64,000 bases of DNA from Parapedobacter tibetensis (GCF_024704835.1 NZ_JAMXBE010000001.1:558001-622000), one strand, 5' to 3'; counted from the stretch's first letter, positions 9,132-18,544 are shown. Translations and numbers: made by a program. Notes: generated by a model from the sequence alone, not told the origin.

Positions 9132-10637
9132 ATGCAAACAAAAACAAGAAGAACTTCAATTCAGGTGGTTATTTTAATTGCCGTACTATCGGCATTCACA
9201 GGATGTGTCAAAAACGACGTTGAGAAAGAAATTGTCCCCAAGTTGACAGAGGATTACTTAGCTACGGGTGGAGATGGGAAAAATGATTTATTAGGGTATG
9301 GCTACGACGTTACGGGTTCACTGATGGGAAACGAAAGTGCATCAGATGCTCCAATTATCAATTTGGCTAGCTTTGTGAAAGATCATTCCAATAAAATTGA
9401 TGCACCTACAAATTCAAAGGCGGAACAACACTATTACTCAGGGGCAACAGCATTCGACTATCTTAGCGATATTACCAAAAAAAGATCTGGATCTTTCGGG
9501 CTGAACGCAACCGGAGCAGACGGTAGCGCCTTATTTTCGTTGACGTTATCTGGAAATAGAGACACACAAAAAAAGTATACTTTTTCTAGCAAGTATTCTT
9601 TCGCAAGTTTTGAACAAACGCTGACGATAAAAAGGATTAGGTTCACTCAAGATGTCAGCACCAGTATGTTAATAAAATATCTAACACCAGAGTTTATAAA
9701 AAACGTGGACACCTATAGCGCTGATGCTTTAGTTAAAAGATATGGTACTCACGTACTGCTGGATATTAGCTTGGGAGGGCGCCTGATGTTTGATTATAGT
9801 GCGTCCATTGTTAATGAAGATAATTACCAAAGAAAAACAAGAGGAATAGAAGCTGGTCTGTCCGCAGGTTTGAGCGAAACAATAGGCATTAAACTTTCTT
9901 TGGGTATGAGCACCGAAGAAATAACTAAAGCGGCTAGAGAGAGTCGAAATAAAGTATTCTCCCTTAAATTTTACGGAGGAACAAATTCAGGCAGAACCAT
10001 CTCGTTTGATGCGGATGGCAGACCATCGGAATCAATTAACATTGCTAGTTGGGAGCAGAGTGTCAATGTAAACAACGCTTCTTTAGTCGATATTGGTAAG
10101 GCAATCCCATTATACGAATTCATAGCCGATCCAGCCAAGAAAAGTGCGGTTAAAGCAGCAATCGACAAACATATACTCAATAGTCAAATTAACGTAATAG
10201 ATGTCCTACCCCTACACAAGGTATTTAGCAAGGGAGACAAAAATCATATGTACGTCACTTCCAAAGCGGCGGCCGACCAACTGGTAAGGGATTGGGGCAA
10301 TGAATACCAAGGTATTATAGGATACATTCTAGCGAAACCTAATGGTAGCAGCACGATTCCTTTACACTATATGAAAAGCATTGGTGATAAAAATAATTTC
10401 TTTTTGACTAACATGGCCGCTGTAAACGAGCATATAGTAAGATGGCGTAACATTCACTATGGTATCTCGGGATACCTTTCGTCAACCCTCAATAGTGAAA
10501 CTCTACCGCTATACCAGGTAAAAAGCCATGGGGATAAGAATACAATGTATGTGACAAGCCAAGCTGAGGTTGACGAGCTCGTAAATAGGTGGAAAAACGA
10601 ATTCCAAGGAACGATAGGCTATATAATAGCACCATAA
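9132..10637 (+). CDS. MACPF-domain lipoprotein with three C-terminal repeats
   Basis: Predicted pore-forming-type protein of the membrane attack complex/perforin family, which in Bacteroidota includes secreted antibacterial toxins. Seen: a lipoprotein signal with lipobox AFTGC (C25); the MACPF signature Y204-G-T-H207 followed by VLLDISLGGRL; glycine-rich amphipathic stretches (AGLSAGLSETIG) where family members have a membrane-inserting cluster. After residue 355 three repeats of about 42 residues follow (about 360-402, 410-451, 459-500), each with PL(H/Y)-x5-GDKN-x4-(V/L)T then W-x-N-x3-G-I-x-GY. Such a tail would suit target binding, but I do not recognise the repeat family. The gene is A+T-richer than its neighbours and lies between decayed sequence, which suggests recent acquisition. 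501 residues. Confidence 0.85.
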   Translation: MQTKTRRTSIQVVILIAVLSAFTGCVKNDVEKEIVPKLTEDYLATGGDGKNDLLGYGYDVTGSLMGNESASDAPIINLASFVKDHSNKIDAPTNSKAEQHYYSGATAFDYLSDITKKRSGSFGLNATGADGSALFSLTLSGNRDTQKKYTFSSKYSFASFEQTLTIKRIRFTQDVSTSMLIKYLTPEFIKNVDTYSADALVKRYGTHVLLDISLGGRLMFDYSASIVNEDNYQRKTRGIEAGLSAGLSETIGIKLSLGMSTEEITKAARESRNKVFSLKFYGGTNSGRTISFDADGRPSESINIASWEQSVNVNNASLVDIGKAIPLYEFIADPAKKSAVKAAIDKHILNSQINVIDVLPLHKVFSKGDKNHMYVTSKAAADQLVRDWGNEYQGIIGYILAKPNGSSTIPLHYMKSIGDKNNFFLTNMAAVNEHIVRWRNIHYGISGYLSSTLNSETLPLYQVKSHGDKNTMYVTSQAEVDELVNRWKNEFQGTIGYIIAP

Positions 10638-10653
10638 CCATAACATAAAGCTA

Positions 10654-10684
10654 AAAGCCTAGACTCAAAACCAGTCTAGGCTTT
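10654..10684 (+). terminator. Rho-independent terminator after the MACPF gene
   Basis: Perfect 12-bp stem AAAGCCTAGACT / AGTCTAGGCTTT around a 7-base loop CAAAACC, followed by a short T-rich tail, 17 bases after the MACPF stop. Confidence 0.9.
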
Positions 10685-10802
10685 CTTAGGCCTAGAAAAA
10701 TCATCAACTTTATGGTGTAAAAAAGCGAACGAAGAGATTTCACAATACTACAAATATGGTTTTCTTAACCGTTGTACGCCACCAAATAGAAACGTGATAT
10801 CG

Positions 10803-11074
10803 ATGCACTACTCCAAACAACGTCATACTTATCAGAGGAAACTGCAAGTTACGATATTGGCGCTGGTTATCGCCTTAGTTGTAGGATGTAAAAAAGACGA
10901 CTTAACACCAGAACCATATGGAGAAATCAGGGATTTCGCTCATATCTTTGAATACTGATATCTTTGAAGTTGAAAAACAGAGCCAAAGCAGCAGCGGAAT
11001 TGCTGATTAACATTTTCAAGCCTTATCTTGATATCCATTTGATAGGTCCAGATGATTATCCCAAAACAGCATGA
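10803..11074 (+). pseudogene. Remnant of an S41 peptidase lipoprotein with internal deletion
   Basis: The first 51 codons (10803-10958) give a lipoprotein signal with lipobox VVGC followed by KKDDLTPEPYG, then a stop. A shifted frame from about 10961 reads AAAELLINIFKPYLDIHLIG before a stop at 11072. The latter matches the catalytic-Ser helix of the S41 peptidase encoded 5 kb upstream (SAAELLINLFEPHLNVRMVG), with the Ser region altered. So the signal peptide and a piece near the active site remain while roughly 330 codons between them are gone. The surrounding 10690-10802 and 11075-11160 show nothing else. Confidence 0.75.
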
Positions 11075-11160
11075 TGAACCATATGAACGTATGCTTCTCA
11101 ACACTTAGCACGATTCTACGTTGCTATTTCGTGCCATAGGAGTTTCATAGCTGGATAAAG

Positions 11161-12045
11161 CTACCACTTGGAACCCGGGTTAAGGAGATTTATTTGTTGG
11201 AACTCTGGCAATATAATCCCAGAAAGGTCCAAACCCTCCATCCCCACCCAACGGTCGGGCGAAACGACAATCTTTCCAGCGTACTGGTTTAACCACGCTC
11301 CCCACCAGCTAAAGCTGCTATTTGCAATGATATGATGCTTACAAAAGCTCATTAACTGCATATCGCGAAAACTCTGAAGTCCGGTATTCCAGTCAACAAA
11401 AATGGCATTTTGCATCGAGAAGGTTTCCCGGCACCAAGGGATATCATTGGAGAAAAAAACGAAATGGGAATCAGCAATATGTTGTTCCATATATGCCAGT
11501 GCTCGACGGTAATATCCCACATCACAAATACCTCCTAGTACCGGATCGTTCAGGTAGTCCCCCCTACGCACGTGCACGCTCACCGCGTTCATCATGGAAA
11601 GTTTTTCAGACAACTCCATGTTCCGTTGGTCGGCAAAAGCAGGAAACGCAAGTTCCAAACGCAGTTGGTCCTCCACAGGGTTGATGTAATTGATGTGTTG
11701 CCAATAGCCCCAATAATAGCGGTTCCGGGAATCATCGAGCAACGTATCATCGTAGCGGAATAATACAGGCTCTTCGTAGTATCCGTCTTTCGTGCCAAAA
11801 AGCCGTCGAAGCTTCCGCTGGACCCAACGGCGATCCTGTTGATCGAAGAGCTTCTGTTCAAAGGGAGAGGCCTGCGGCAGAAGGACACCGAATATCCGCT
11901 CCAACTCGTAGCCGTTATGAAGCTCATACGCGTCGAATCCTGAAAAATCGGCTTTGATTTTCCGAAACCTCTGTTGCAGTGCACAAAAAAATGCATATTG
12001 GAATAGCTGGTTGCCCAAGCCACCAAGGAATTTGACGATTTTCAT
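11161..12045 (-). CDS. Alpha-1,2-fucosyltransferase-like protein (GT11)
   Basis: GT11 family glycosyltransferase, 294 residues, expected to transfer fucose from GDP-fucose onto a surface glycan. Seen: the N-terminal GGLGNQLFQYAFFCAL motif, the central HVRRGDYL motif that binds the nucleotide sugar, FSNDIPWCRETF, and the C-terminal NSSFSWWGAWLNQY motif. It overlaps the upstream DUF268 gene by 4 bases, so the two are translationally coupled. Acceptor is unknown; the neighbouring glycosyltransferases point to lipopolysaccharide or capsule. Confidence 0.92.
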   Translation of the reverse strand: MKIVKFLGGLGNQLFQYAFFCALQQRFRKIKADFSGFDAYELHNGYELERIFGVLLPQASPFEQKLFDQQDRRWVQRKLRRLFGTKDGYYEEPVLFRYDDTLLDDSRNRYYWGYWQHINYINPVEDQLRLELAFPAFADQRNMELSEKLSMMNAVSVHVRRGDYLNDPVLGGICDVGYYRRALAYMEQHIADSHFVFFSNDIPWCRETFSMQNAIFVDWNTGLQSFRDMQLMSFCKHHIIANSSFSWWGAWLNQYAGKIVVSPDRWVGMEGLDLSGIILPEFQQINLLNPGSKW

Positions 12046-12797
12046 ATTGCCAACTCCCGCTTTTTGAACCAGAAGCAGCCACAGGCATAAAACTGTTTGT
12101 GCAGCAATGATTCCGGCGGGTCAGCCACGAGCCCACCGTCTTTCCCGTCTTCAGGTATCAGCGAAAAATCCATCAATTCCATATCGGAGAATAGGCTCAG
12201 CACGTGGTCTTTATCGTAAATGCGATGGGCATTAAAGCAGATTACACTCTCCCCGCCCAGAGGTACGACGAAGAGCAACGATCCCCCAGGGGTCAAAACT
12301 CGTTTGAACTCGGCGATGGCTTTGCGGTCACCATCATAATCCAACACCTCACCGTATCGTCCCAATCCGACATGTTCAACGGTTTGCATACACGATAATG
12401 ACGAAACACTGCTGTCGGTGAAAGGTAAATTAGTCAGGTCAGCGAATGAGGAGGTCAAGTTGTCCAACACCAAGTCAGCGGGTCTATAGTCGTAAAAAGC
12501 TGTAGGTATAACCGCTGACAGCATGGAGCAGAAGTGTAATGTGGAGGATATATCAATGTGCAGGGCTGGGTCCAATTGCGTTACAATCCGCATGGCCCAC
12601 GCGGGATGGTAGACATAGTGCCGGTCGAAGCCGGTTTCCTTGGTTGCATCGTCCAAACACGGGTGAAACAAATCCTCCGAAACACGGAAGCTGGTGGACG
12701 TAAATCGCTGTTGCTTTACGATGGTCTCGTATTCAGCAAGGAAAGTGTTCGGCAAACCATTTTTCGTCTTGTTCTTTTTCCATAGTTGTTTCAACAT
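12042..12797 (-). CDS. DUF268 methyltransferase-like protein
   Basis: 251 residues. Seen: HIDISSTLHFCSMLSAVIPTAFYD, FTDSSVSSLSCMQTVEHVGLGRYGE and VLTPGGSLLFVVPLG, which follow the order of a Rossmann methyltransferase fold; the late NAHRIYDKDHVLSLF block is typical of DUF268 proteins. These occur in bacterial glycan clusters but their substrate is unknown. It is the middle gene of a three-gene minus-strand unit between a GT2 and a GT11 gene. Confidence 0.75.
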   Translation of the reverse strand: MLKQLWKKNKTKNGLPNTFLAEYETIVKQQRFTSTSFRVSEDLFHPCLDDATKETGFDRHYVYHPAWAMRIVTQLDPALHIDISSTLHFCSMLSAVIPTAFYDYRPADLVLDNLTSSFADLTNLPFTDSSVSSLSCMQTVEHVGLGRYGEVLDYDGDRKAIAEFKRVLTPGGSLLFVVPLGGESVICFNAHRIYDKDHVLSLFSDMELMDFSLIPEDGKDGGLVADPPESLLHKQFYACGCFWFKKRELAI

Positions 12798-12815
12798 ACG
12801 TGTATCATCGTTGCG

Positions 12816-13850
12816 TTAGAAAAACGATCGTAACCATAATTTAACAATACGCCTCGCTTGCTTAAAAGTCAAATAGAATACACTAAAAAGCCCCTTTTTC
12901 AGCAAGTATGCTGCCGCTTGTTTTTTGGGCGTTGTTGCTAACACCAAATCGTACCACCGCGTGTAGAGTTCCCGCTCGAACAAACGGATCGGCAATTTTC
13001 TGCTTCGCCGATTGGCGTCTTTTAATGCCACCAACATGGTGTAGAAGTCTTGAAGGCTATGTTCAGCAACCCGCCACCACAAAAGGGCATCAAATATAGC
13101 GCCATATTGTTGCGGGTCCACTCTCAGCAACCGAAGCTGGTCATCCTTGATTCGACGCAACTGGAATATCGCGGTGTCTCGTTTAGATTGGGAAATGTTT
13201 CCTTCATGAGTCCGGTAATAGACCAATGGTTCGTTGAAAACATGGATGGCGTCTTGATCGGCAAGGCGCACAAAGAGGTCGTAATCTTCCACAGGAGCCC
13301 GATCTCGATAACCACCGAGTTGTACCGCCTCCGCTCTACGGAACATAACACTGGAATTGACGAAAATGTTATTGAAGAAAAATCGGATCTTCAATTCTTC
13401 TTGTCGGTAGGCTTGATGAAGCAATTCTCCACTTGTTCTGCCTTCGGCGTCCATCAGCAGGGCATTACCCCCACATAAAATGACCTCCGGATGCCGTTCC
13501 AGAAAACGATATTGCTTCTCCAATCGATCGGGAAAGGAAACGTCGTCACTGTCCAAAATGGCGACATACCGACCAGTGGCCAATTCCAATGTAGCCTGTC
13601 TAGCGTGCGTGAGTCCCTGGTTTTGCTTATTGTCGATGAATTGGATTCTCGGATCCAGGAACTGCCACACCTTGCAGGCAGTGGTATCGGTGGAACCGTC
13701 GTTATAAATAATTAGCTCAAAATCCTGAAATGGTTGATCCAAGACACTTTGAATGGATTGGCGGATGAACGCCTCGGCATTGTAGGCAGGCATCAGGACA
13801 GAAACTGCCGGAAGCCGGCTTTTTTCGCTATGTTCAGACAAATCAACCAT
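12816..13850 (-). CDS. Family 2 glycosyltransferase
   Basis: GT-A fold glycosyltransferase, 344 residues. The N-terminal catalytic domain starts SVLMPAYNAEAFIRQSIQSV, continues FELIIYNDGSTD and GLTHARQATL, and holds the metal-binding AILDSDD motif. A second acidic motif is APVEDYDLFVRL. The basic C-terminal tail is probably peripheral-membrane. First gene of the GT2-DUF268-GT11 unit. Donor and acceptor cannot be told from sequence. Confidence 0.9.
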   Translation of the reverse strand: MVDLSEHSEKSRLPAVSVLMPAYNAEAFIRQSIQSVLDQPFQDFELIIYNDGSTDTTACKVWQFLDPRIQFIDNKQNQGLTHARQATLELATGRYVAILDSDDVSFPDRLEKQYRFLERHPEVILCGGNALLMDAEGRTSGELLHQAYRQEELKIRFFFNNIFVNSSVMFRRAEAVQLGGYRDRAPVEDYDLFVRLADQDAIHVFNEPLVYYRTHEGNISQSKRDTAIFQLRRIKDDQLRLLRVDPQQYGAIFDALLWWRVAEHSLQDFYTMLVALKDANRRSRKLPIRLFERELYTRWYDLVLATTPKKQAAAYLLKKGLFSVFYLTFKQARRIVKLWLRSFF

Positions 13851-13921
13851 TTTGTTACCTTGGCAAATGTAGCTATTTCTCGCTAATCAACGTCTAGAAG
13901 AAGGTTTACGAATACTTTACC

Positions 13922-13929
13922 TAATTTTG
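13922..13929 (+). promoter_or_regulatory. Candidate -7 box of the plus-strand glycan operon
   Basis: TAATTTTG fits TAnnTTTG and lies 37 bases before the preferred start of the following gene, in the divergent gap between two glycan operons. The matching minus-strand candidate is TACATTTG at 13864-13871. Neither has a well-placed TTTG -33 partner. Confidence 0.35.
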
Positions 13930-13965
13930 GGACGTTTAGCAATGATGGAAACTGGAAGTAAGGGC

Positions 13966-14685
13966 ATGAATTACATCGCGTTCAGTCTTTGGGGAGACTC
14001 GCCGCATTATACAGAAGGTGCCGCCCGTAACGCGGAGATTGCGCCGACGGTCTATCCCGGATGGCGTGTGGTGGTGTACCATGATGGCACGGTGCCGTTA
14101 CCCACACTGAAGGCACTTCGCGACCGCGATGCGATGTTGGTTGATATGACCGGAAACGATATCCTTGGCCCGTTTTGGCGTTTCCTGGCGAGCGATTTTC
14201 CAGACTGTAGGTACGCGGTATTCCGTGACACCGATTCGCGACTGACCGCAAGGGAGTACAATGCCGTATCGGAATGGGTACAGGAAGGTAAAAAACTCCA
14301 TGTGATACGAGACCATCCGTATCACGAAATCCCTTTCGGTACCGAACAACGCGGCATTCTGGCGGGAATGTGGGGAATACAGGGAAACGTTATTCCTATG
14401 GAAGCCGAGGTTAGAAATTATATAACGGGAAAGGAATTTTACTACGGGATTGACCAGGCCTTTCTGCAGCAGGTCTATCTTCGGTTTCAGCACTCGCTAA
14501 CGCTGCACGATGAATTTTTTGGTGGGAAGCCGTTTCCTGACAAGCGGATCGGGTATCAATTTATAGGCGAACGCATTGACGAGCACGAACAGCCAATCGG
14601 TGATGACCGCGAGGCACTGAAAGCCTACCTGGGGCAACGCAAACCTTCCTGGCGAAAACGCTTGAAAAATCTCTTCCGCAAATGA
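13966..14685 (+). CDS. Glycosyltransferase-like protein of unnamed family
   Basis: About 240 residues. Starts NYIAFSLWGDSPHYTEGAARNAE, followed by VYPGWRVVVYHDG, a block around AVFRDTDSRLTARE with a DxD-like acidic motif, RDHPYHEIPFG and GMWGIQG. The pattern suits a GT-A-fold nucleotide-sugar enzyme, but I cannot name the family. The ATG at 13966 is preferred because of an AAGG element just upstream and because the conserved sequence begins there; in-frame ATGs at 13942 and 13945 are alternatives. It overlaps the next gene by ATGA and opens the four-gene plus-strand unit. Confidence 0.65.
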   Translation: MNYIAFSLWGDSPHYTEGAARNAEIAPTVYPGWRVVVYHDGTVPLPTLKALRDRDAMLVDMTGNDILGPFWRFLASDFPDCRYAVFRDTDSRLTAREYNAVSEWVQEGKKLHVIRDHPYHEIPFGTEQRGILAGMWGIQGNVIPMEAEVRNYITGKEFYYGIDQAFLQQVYLRFQHSLTLHDEFFGGKPFPDKRIGYQFIGERIDEHEQPIGDDREALKAYLGQRKPSWRKRLKNLFRK

Positions 14686-15548
14686 GCCATCCCCTGTTTT
14701 CCATCATTATCCCTACCTATCAATCAGAGCCGGCCATATACACGTGTGTAAAAAGCGTATTGGATCAGACCTATGAGGACTTTGAAATTATCCTACAGGA
14801 TGGTCAATCGTCAGACCGGACGGTCGAAATAATCCGTTCATTTAAGGATGATCGGATTAAAATCGTTTCGGAAAAGGATAAGGGAGTGTATGATGCAATG
14901 AATCGGGCCATTGAGCGGACTTCAGGTGATTGGATCTATTTTTTGGGAAGTGACGACTCGCTGTTTGAGCGTGCGACACTTGCTTCACTTCGCGACATTG
15001 TGGGGAAAACGGAGGCTGATTTGGTTTATGGCAACGTCATGATGTCTGGTGACAGCCATTGGATTAATGACGGAACGATTTATAGGGGTGAGACCGATTT
15101 AGCCTCCTTATTCGAACAAAACATAAGCCACCAATCCATTGTTTACCGTCGGAGAATTTTCACCGATGGTCATCGATTTAACTTGGCTTATCCTGTATGT
15201 GCAGATCACGACTTCAACTTGTTCTGTTTTGCCTCCTATAAAGTGGAGTATACGCCTCTGATCGTTGCCATGTTTGCAACGGGAGGCCTTAGCACCCATA
15301 TCGTTGACGAATGTTTCGAAAGAGAAAAGTGGGGAAATATAATAACGTATTACAAAGGCAAACTTAAACACCCCTCACTGTTACGCCACAAAGGAAGCAT
15401 TAAAAGGACCGGAAAAATACTAGTGAAGAAAGGCAGGTATTGGTTGGGTTTAAACGCGCTTAAGACATATGTTTATTTTAAGTTTATTAAGATCCGGAGC
15501 CTCGTTTCTAAGCAATCAATATGGGGCGAACCCTTAAAAGAAGTATAA
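14682..15548 (+). CDS. Family 2 glycosyltransferase (WcaA-like)
   Basis: 288 residues. GT-A domain: SIIIPTYQSEPAIYTCVKSV, FEIILQDGQSSD, EKDKGVYDAMNRAIERTSGDW, and the DxD-like FLGSDDS. The sequence GVYDAMN is typical of a GT2 subgroup in lipopolysaccharide and exopolysaccharide clusters. Its start overlaps the stop of the previous gene. Sugar specificity unknown. Confidence 0.9.
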   Translation: MSHPLFSIIIPTYQSEPAIYTCVKSVLDQTYEDFEIILQDGQSSDRTVEIIRSFKDDRIKIVSEKDKGVYDAMNRAIERTSGDWIYFLGSDDSLFERATLASLRDIVGKTEADLVYGNVMMSGDSHWINDGTIYRGETDLASLFEQNISHQSIVYRRRIFTDGHRFNLAYPVCADHDFNLFCFASYKVEYTPLIVAMFATGGLSTHIVDECFEREKWGNIITYYKGKLKHPSLLRHKGSIKRTGKILVKKGRYWLGLNALKTYVYFKFIKIRSLVSKQSIWGEPLKEV

Positions 15549-15556
15549 CAAGATCA

Positions 15557-16357
15557 ATGCGTAGCGCAATCATAATACCGCTTTACAAAGAAGTACCAAC
15601 GAACGATGATATTGTTTCGTTAACGCAATGTTTCAAAGTACTACACAGCTTTCCCAAAATTGCCGTTACACACCATCATCTTTCACTAAACAACTATCCA
15701 TTCTTGTTTGACCGAATTGAAAGGTTTGATTCTGGCTTTTTTGAAAGCATTGCTGGTTATAATTGTCTGATGTTGTCCAGCCAATTTTACGAACGGTTCG
15801 TGAATTACCACTTCATACTGGTACACCAGACTGACGCGTTTGTCTTCAACGATCGGCTAGACTATTGGATGAGGTCTGGATACGATTATATTGGTGCTCC
15901 TTGGTATATAGGCGACTTTCCGGACGTTATTAAGATGGCGAAAGATACCATAAAAGGGTGGGTACATCGAAAATATAACATCAAGAAAAATGGCACCGAT
16001 TTGCCTACGGATATTCAATTTAAAAATCAAGTTGGCAATGGAGGGCTTTCCTTAAGGAATATTGAAAAATTCTATAAGATATGTGTAACGGAAAAAGGCA
16101 TCATATCCTCCTACCTCAGCAGGACGGAAAAGGATTTTAATGAAGACGCATTTTGGTCTATCGAAGTTAACAGAACAAAAAGACAACTAAAAATCCCTGA
16201 TTACAAAACTGCATTACATTTCGCCATCGAAAGTGAACCCAGGGTAGCCATGAATCGGTTGAGAGATTCATTACCTTTCGGCTGTCACGCTTGGGACAAA
16301 AACGATAAAAGGACATTCTGGCGTCCTATTTTCAGTGATCTTGGTTACGAAATCTAA
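15557..16357 (+). CDS. DUF5672 protein
   Basis: About 266 residues from the ATG at 15557; an in-frame ATG at 15521 would overlap the previous gene by 28 bases. The conserved block starts SAIIIPLYKE. Seen: ILVHQTDAFVFNDRLDYW, DYIGAPW, VGNGGLSLRN, and a C-terminal SLPFGCHAWDK, all typical of DUF5672. These proteins accompany glycosyltransferases and are thought to be glycosyltransferases themselves, but biochemical proof is not known to me. Confidence 0.8.
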   Translation: MRSAIIIPLYKEVPTNDDIVSLTQCFKVLHSFPKIAVTHHHLSLNNYPFLFDRIERFDSGFFESIAGYNCLMLSSQFYERFVNYHFILVHQTDAFVFNDRLDYWMRSGYDYIGAPWYIGDFPDVIKMAKDTIKGWVHRKYNIKKNGTDLPTDIQFKNQVGNGGLSLRNIEKFYKICVTEKGIISSYLSRTEKDFNEDAFWSIEVNRTKRQLKIPDYKTALHFAIESEPRVAMNRLRDSLPFGCHAWDKNDKRTFWRPIFSDLGYEI

Positions 16358-16367
16358 GGAAAGTCAC

Positions 16368-17540
16368 ATGGCTAATGTACTTTATTTCTTTCCGATGAAT
16401 CCCCATCGTGTAACCGCTGGTAACGAACAACGGGCCCGAACATTGTTAACCTATTTTCGGGACAAAGGACATACAGTTGACTTTGTAAGCAGTAACGATT
16501 ATTGGGGGGGGGTGATTGCTGAACAAGATATATTATCGCTGAAACAGCAGCGTCTTATCCGGCACCACTTCAGCCTATCAAAAAAGCCCCATATCCTTGG
16601 TATTAAAGATTTCCTACGTTTTGAAATCATTCGTTTTATCCGAAAACAACTTAAACCCAAAAGATCAGGCATTTCAAATTTCACCACAGACTATTCCCGA
16701 AGTCAATTCAATAAAGTAATTAAAACGCACAGCTACGACTATATTGTCATTAGCTACGCCTTTTGGGCCGATCTTGTCAAAAACAACCGCAATATCGGAC
16801 ATTCCACTATGACCATAATCGACGCCCATGATTTCATCACCGCACAGGAGCAGCCAAAGGTAGACATTAAATTAGGTAGTGCTTTTTCCGATGAAATCGA
16901 AAGATTAAGGGTGTTTGATGAAATATGGGCCGTGTCTGCTGATGAATATTATGTTTTTTCCCAACTTTGCAGGAAGCCAGTGCGGCTTATTCCCATTTGC
17001 GCCGATGCGGATTCCGACGAAATCGCTTCCGATAAAGAATTTGACCTCATTTTCGTCGGAGGCGATAACCCGCACAACGTCAAATCAATCCAATGGTTCT
17101 TTGATGAAGTTTATCCGAAATTGCCTCCATCACTGCGCATCTGCATCGTCGGTAAGATTAACACGGTTCTTCCGGTCTATCCCAACGTAGTTAAAATAAA
17201 ACAGGCCGTAAACCTCGGTGCCTATTACCGAAAATCGAGAATTGCCATTTGCCCGATGCTAAGTGGAACAGGAACCAAGGTAAAGGTTATTGAGGCGCTC
17301 GCTTACGGCCTTCCAGTCGTGTGTTCACCTCGGGGGGTGGATGGGTTGTTGAATAAGCGGGATAACGGATGCCTGATCGCGGAAACTGCTGAATCATTCG
17401 CCAACCTGATCCAACGACTCTCGGCAGACATGGATTTCTATGCGTCGACTCAAAATCAGGCAATTTCCTACCATAAAAAATACCACAGCCTCAGGCACCT
17501 ATATCGCGTTTTGGATGAGGTATTCGACAGCAGCCGTTAA
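16368..17540 (+). CDS. Family 4-type glycosyltransferase
   Basis: GT-B fold glycosyltransferase of about 390 residues. The N-terminal half starts NVLYFFPMNPHRVTAGNEQRAR; the C-terminal nucleotide-sugar half contains DLIFVGGDNPHNVKSIQWF and the SGTGTKVKVIEALAYGLPVV motif. ATG at 16368 follows a clear purine-rich AAGGAAAG; an in-frame GTG lies eleven codons upstream. Its end overlaps the convergent minus-strand gene by 4 bases. Confidence 0.85.
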   Translation: MANVLYFFPMNPHRVTAGNEQRARTLLTYFRDKGHTVDFVSSNDYWGGVIAEQDILSLKQQRLIRHHFSLSKKPHILGIKDFLRFEIIRFIRKQLKPKRSGISNFTTDYSRSQFNKVIKTHSYDYIVISYAFWADLVKNNRNIGHSTMTIIDAHDFITAQEQPKVDIKLGSAFSDEIERLRVFDEIWAVSADEYYVFSQLCRKPVRLIPICADADSDEIASDKEFDLIFVGGDNPHNVKSIQWFFDEVYPKLPPSLRICIVGKINTVLPVYPNVVKIKQAVNLGAYYRKSRIAICPMLSGTGTKVKVIEALAYGLPVVCSPRGVDGLLNKRDNGCLIAETAESFANLIQRLSADMDFYASTQNQAISYHKKYHSLRHLYRVLDEVFDSSR

Positions 17541-18544
17541 CGATGTTTAGGAAGTTGTTCATCTCGCAGCAAATCCACAATACCCCATCCGACAACATCT
17601 TCCCAACCATACTTGCAGCGGAGAAAACCCCATTTCGCGCGCGCGCGGATCTTTCGTTTAAAACTTTGGGCAAGTAGGCTACCAATGAAGCCGGATAGCC
17701 GTATTCCCCACAGCTCCCTTTTCTGAAGCAGTCCGCCTCTGTATATCTTCATGGCCAAAAAGTATTTTCCGTTCACGGCATAGCTTGCATGATGCCGCTT
17801 GTAAAGGTCGTCAATGAATGATCCGGTTAATTTCCTAGAGGGAATCAGGTGCCGGTAAACCAGTGTATCGTCATAATATAACTTGTAACCACGCAATACC
17901 AGCCGCAGGCAATATTCGCTATCTTCGGTGGACATCAGGGATAGATTGTTGAGTTGCAATAAAAACGACGGGTATTTGTTATAGATTGCCCGGTACAATG
18001 CCGTCCGAGATCCTAATCCGGCCCCCCAAAGGTGTCCTTTGTAAGTAACGTCACCTGTTTGCTTGCCTTGAGGCCCCACGGCATACCCTTCCTGATACCG
18101 GTCAAACCATTCCGGCAACGGCTGGTTTTCCTCAGTAACGGGAATCCCCTGGCCACCCACCGCCCCAACTTCGGGGTGGGCATCCAATAACGCCACAGTC
18201 TTATACAAGTAGTCAGGAGCCAGCCAATTGTCATCATCGCATATCACAAAGTAAGCATAGCGGGCGCGCTTCATGGCTGCCTGCAGTGCATAATATTTCC
18301 CCGACCGCCCTTCTCGCAAGTGAACCAACCTGCTGCTTAGTCCGCCAAATTTTGTCCATTCGGCCTGCGCAATTGTGGTTGATTCGTCGGTAGACGCATT
18401 GTCAACAAAAACCAACTCCCATGGAATGGTAGCTGGCAATTGCTGCGCCGCCAAATGCCGTAACGTATCGGGTAAGTTTTTGGCCCCATTGTGGGTACAC
18501 AGGATAACGGACATTCCCCGTTCTAAATTGTTCGTCGAACTCAT
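17537..18544 (-). CDS. Family 2 glycosyltransferase
   Basis: 335 residues. SVILCTHNGAKNLPDTLRHL opens the GT-A domain, ELVFVDNASTDES follows, and VICDDDNWLAPDY is the metal-binding motif. The acceptor-side motif MSTEDSEYCLRLVLRGYKLYY is present. A hydrophobic helix-rich tail (about 270-320) may associate with the membrane. It overlaps the upstream GT2 gene by 4 bases. Confidence 0.9.
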   Translation of the reverse strand: MSSTNNLERGMSVILCTHNGAKNLPDTLRHLAAQQLPATIPWELVFVDNASTDESTTIAQAEWTKFGGLSSRLVHLREGRSGKYYALQAAMKRARYAYFVICDDDNWLAPDYLYKTVALLDAHPEVGAVGGQGIPVTEENQPLPEWFDRYQEGYAVGPQGKQTGDVTYKGHLWGAGLGSRTALYRAIYNKYPSFLLQLNNLSLMSTEDSEYCLRLVLRGYKLYYDDTLVYRHLIPSRKLTGSFIDDLYKRHHASYAVNGKYFLAMKIYRGGLLQKRELWGIRLSGFIGSLLAQSFKRKIRARAKWGFLRCKYGWEDVVGWGIVDLLRDEQLPKHR

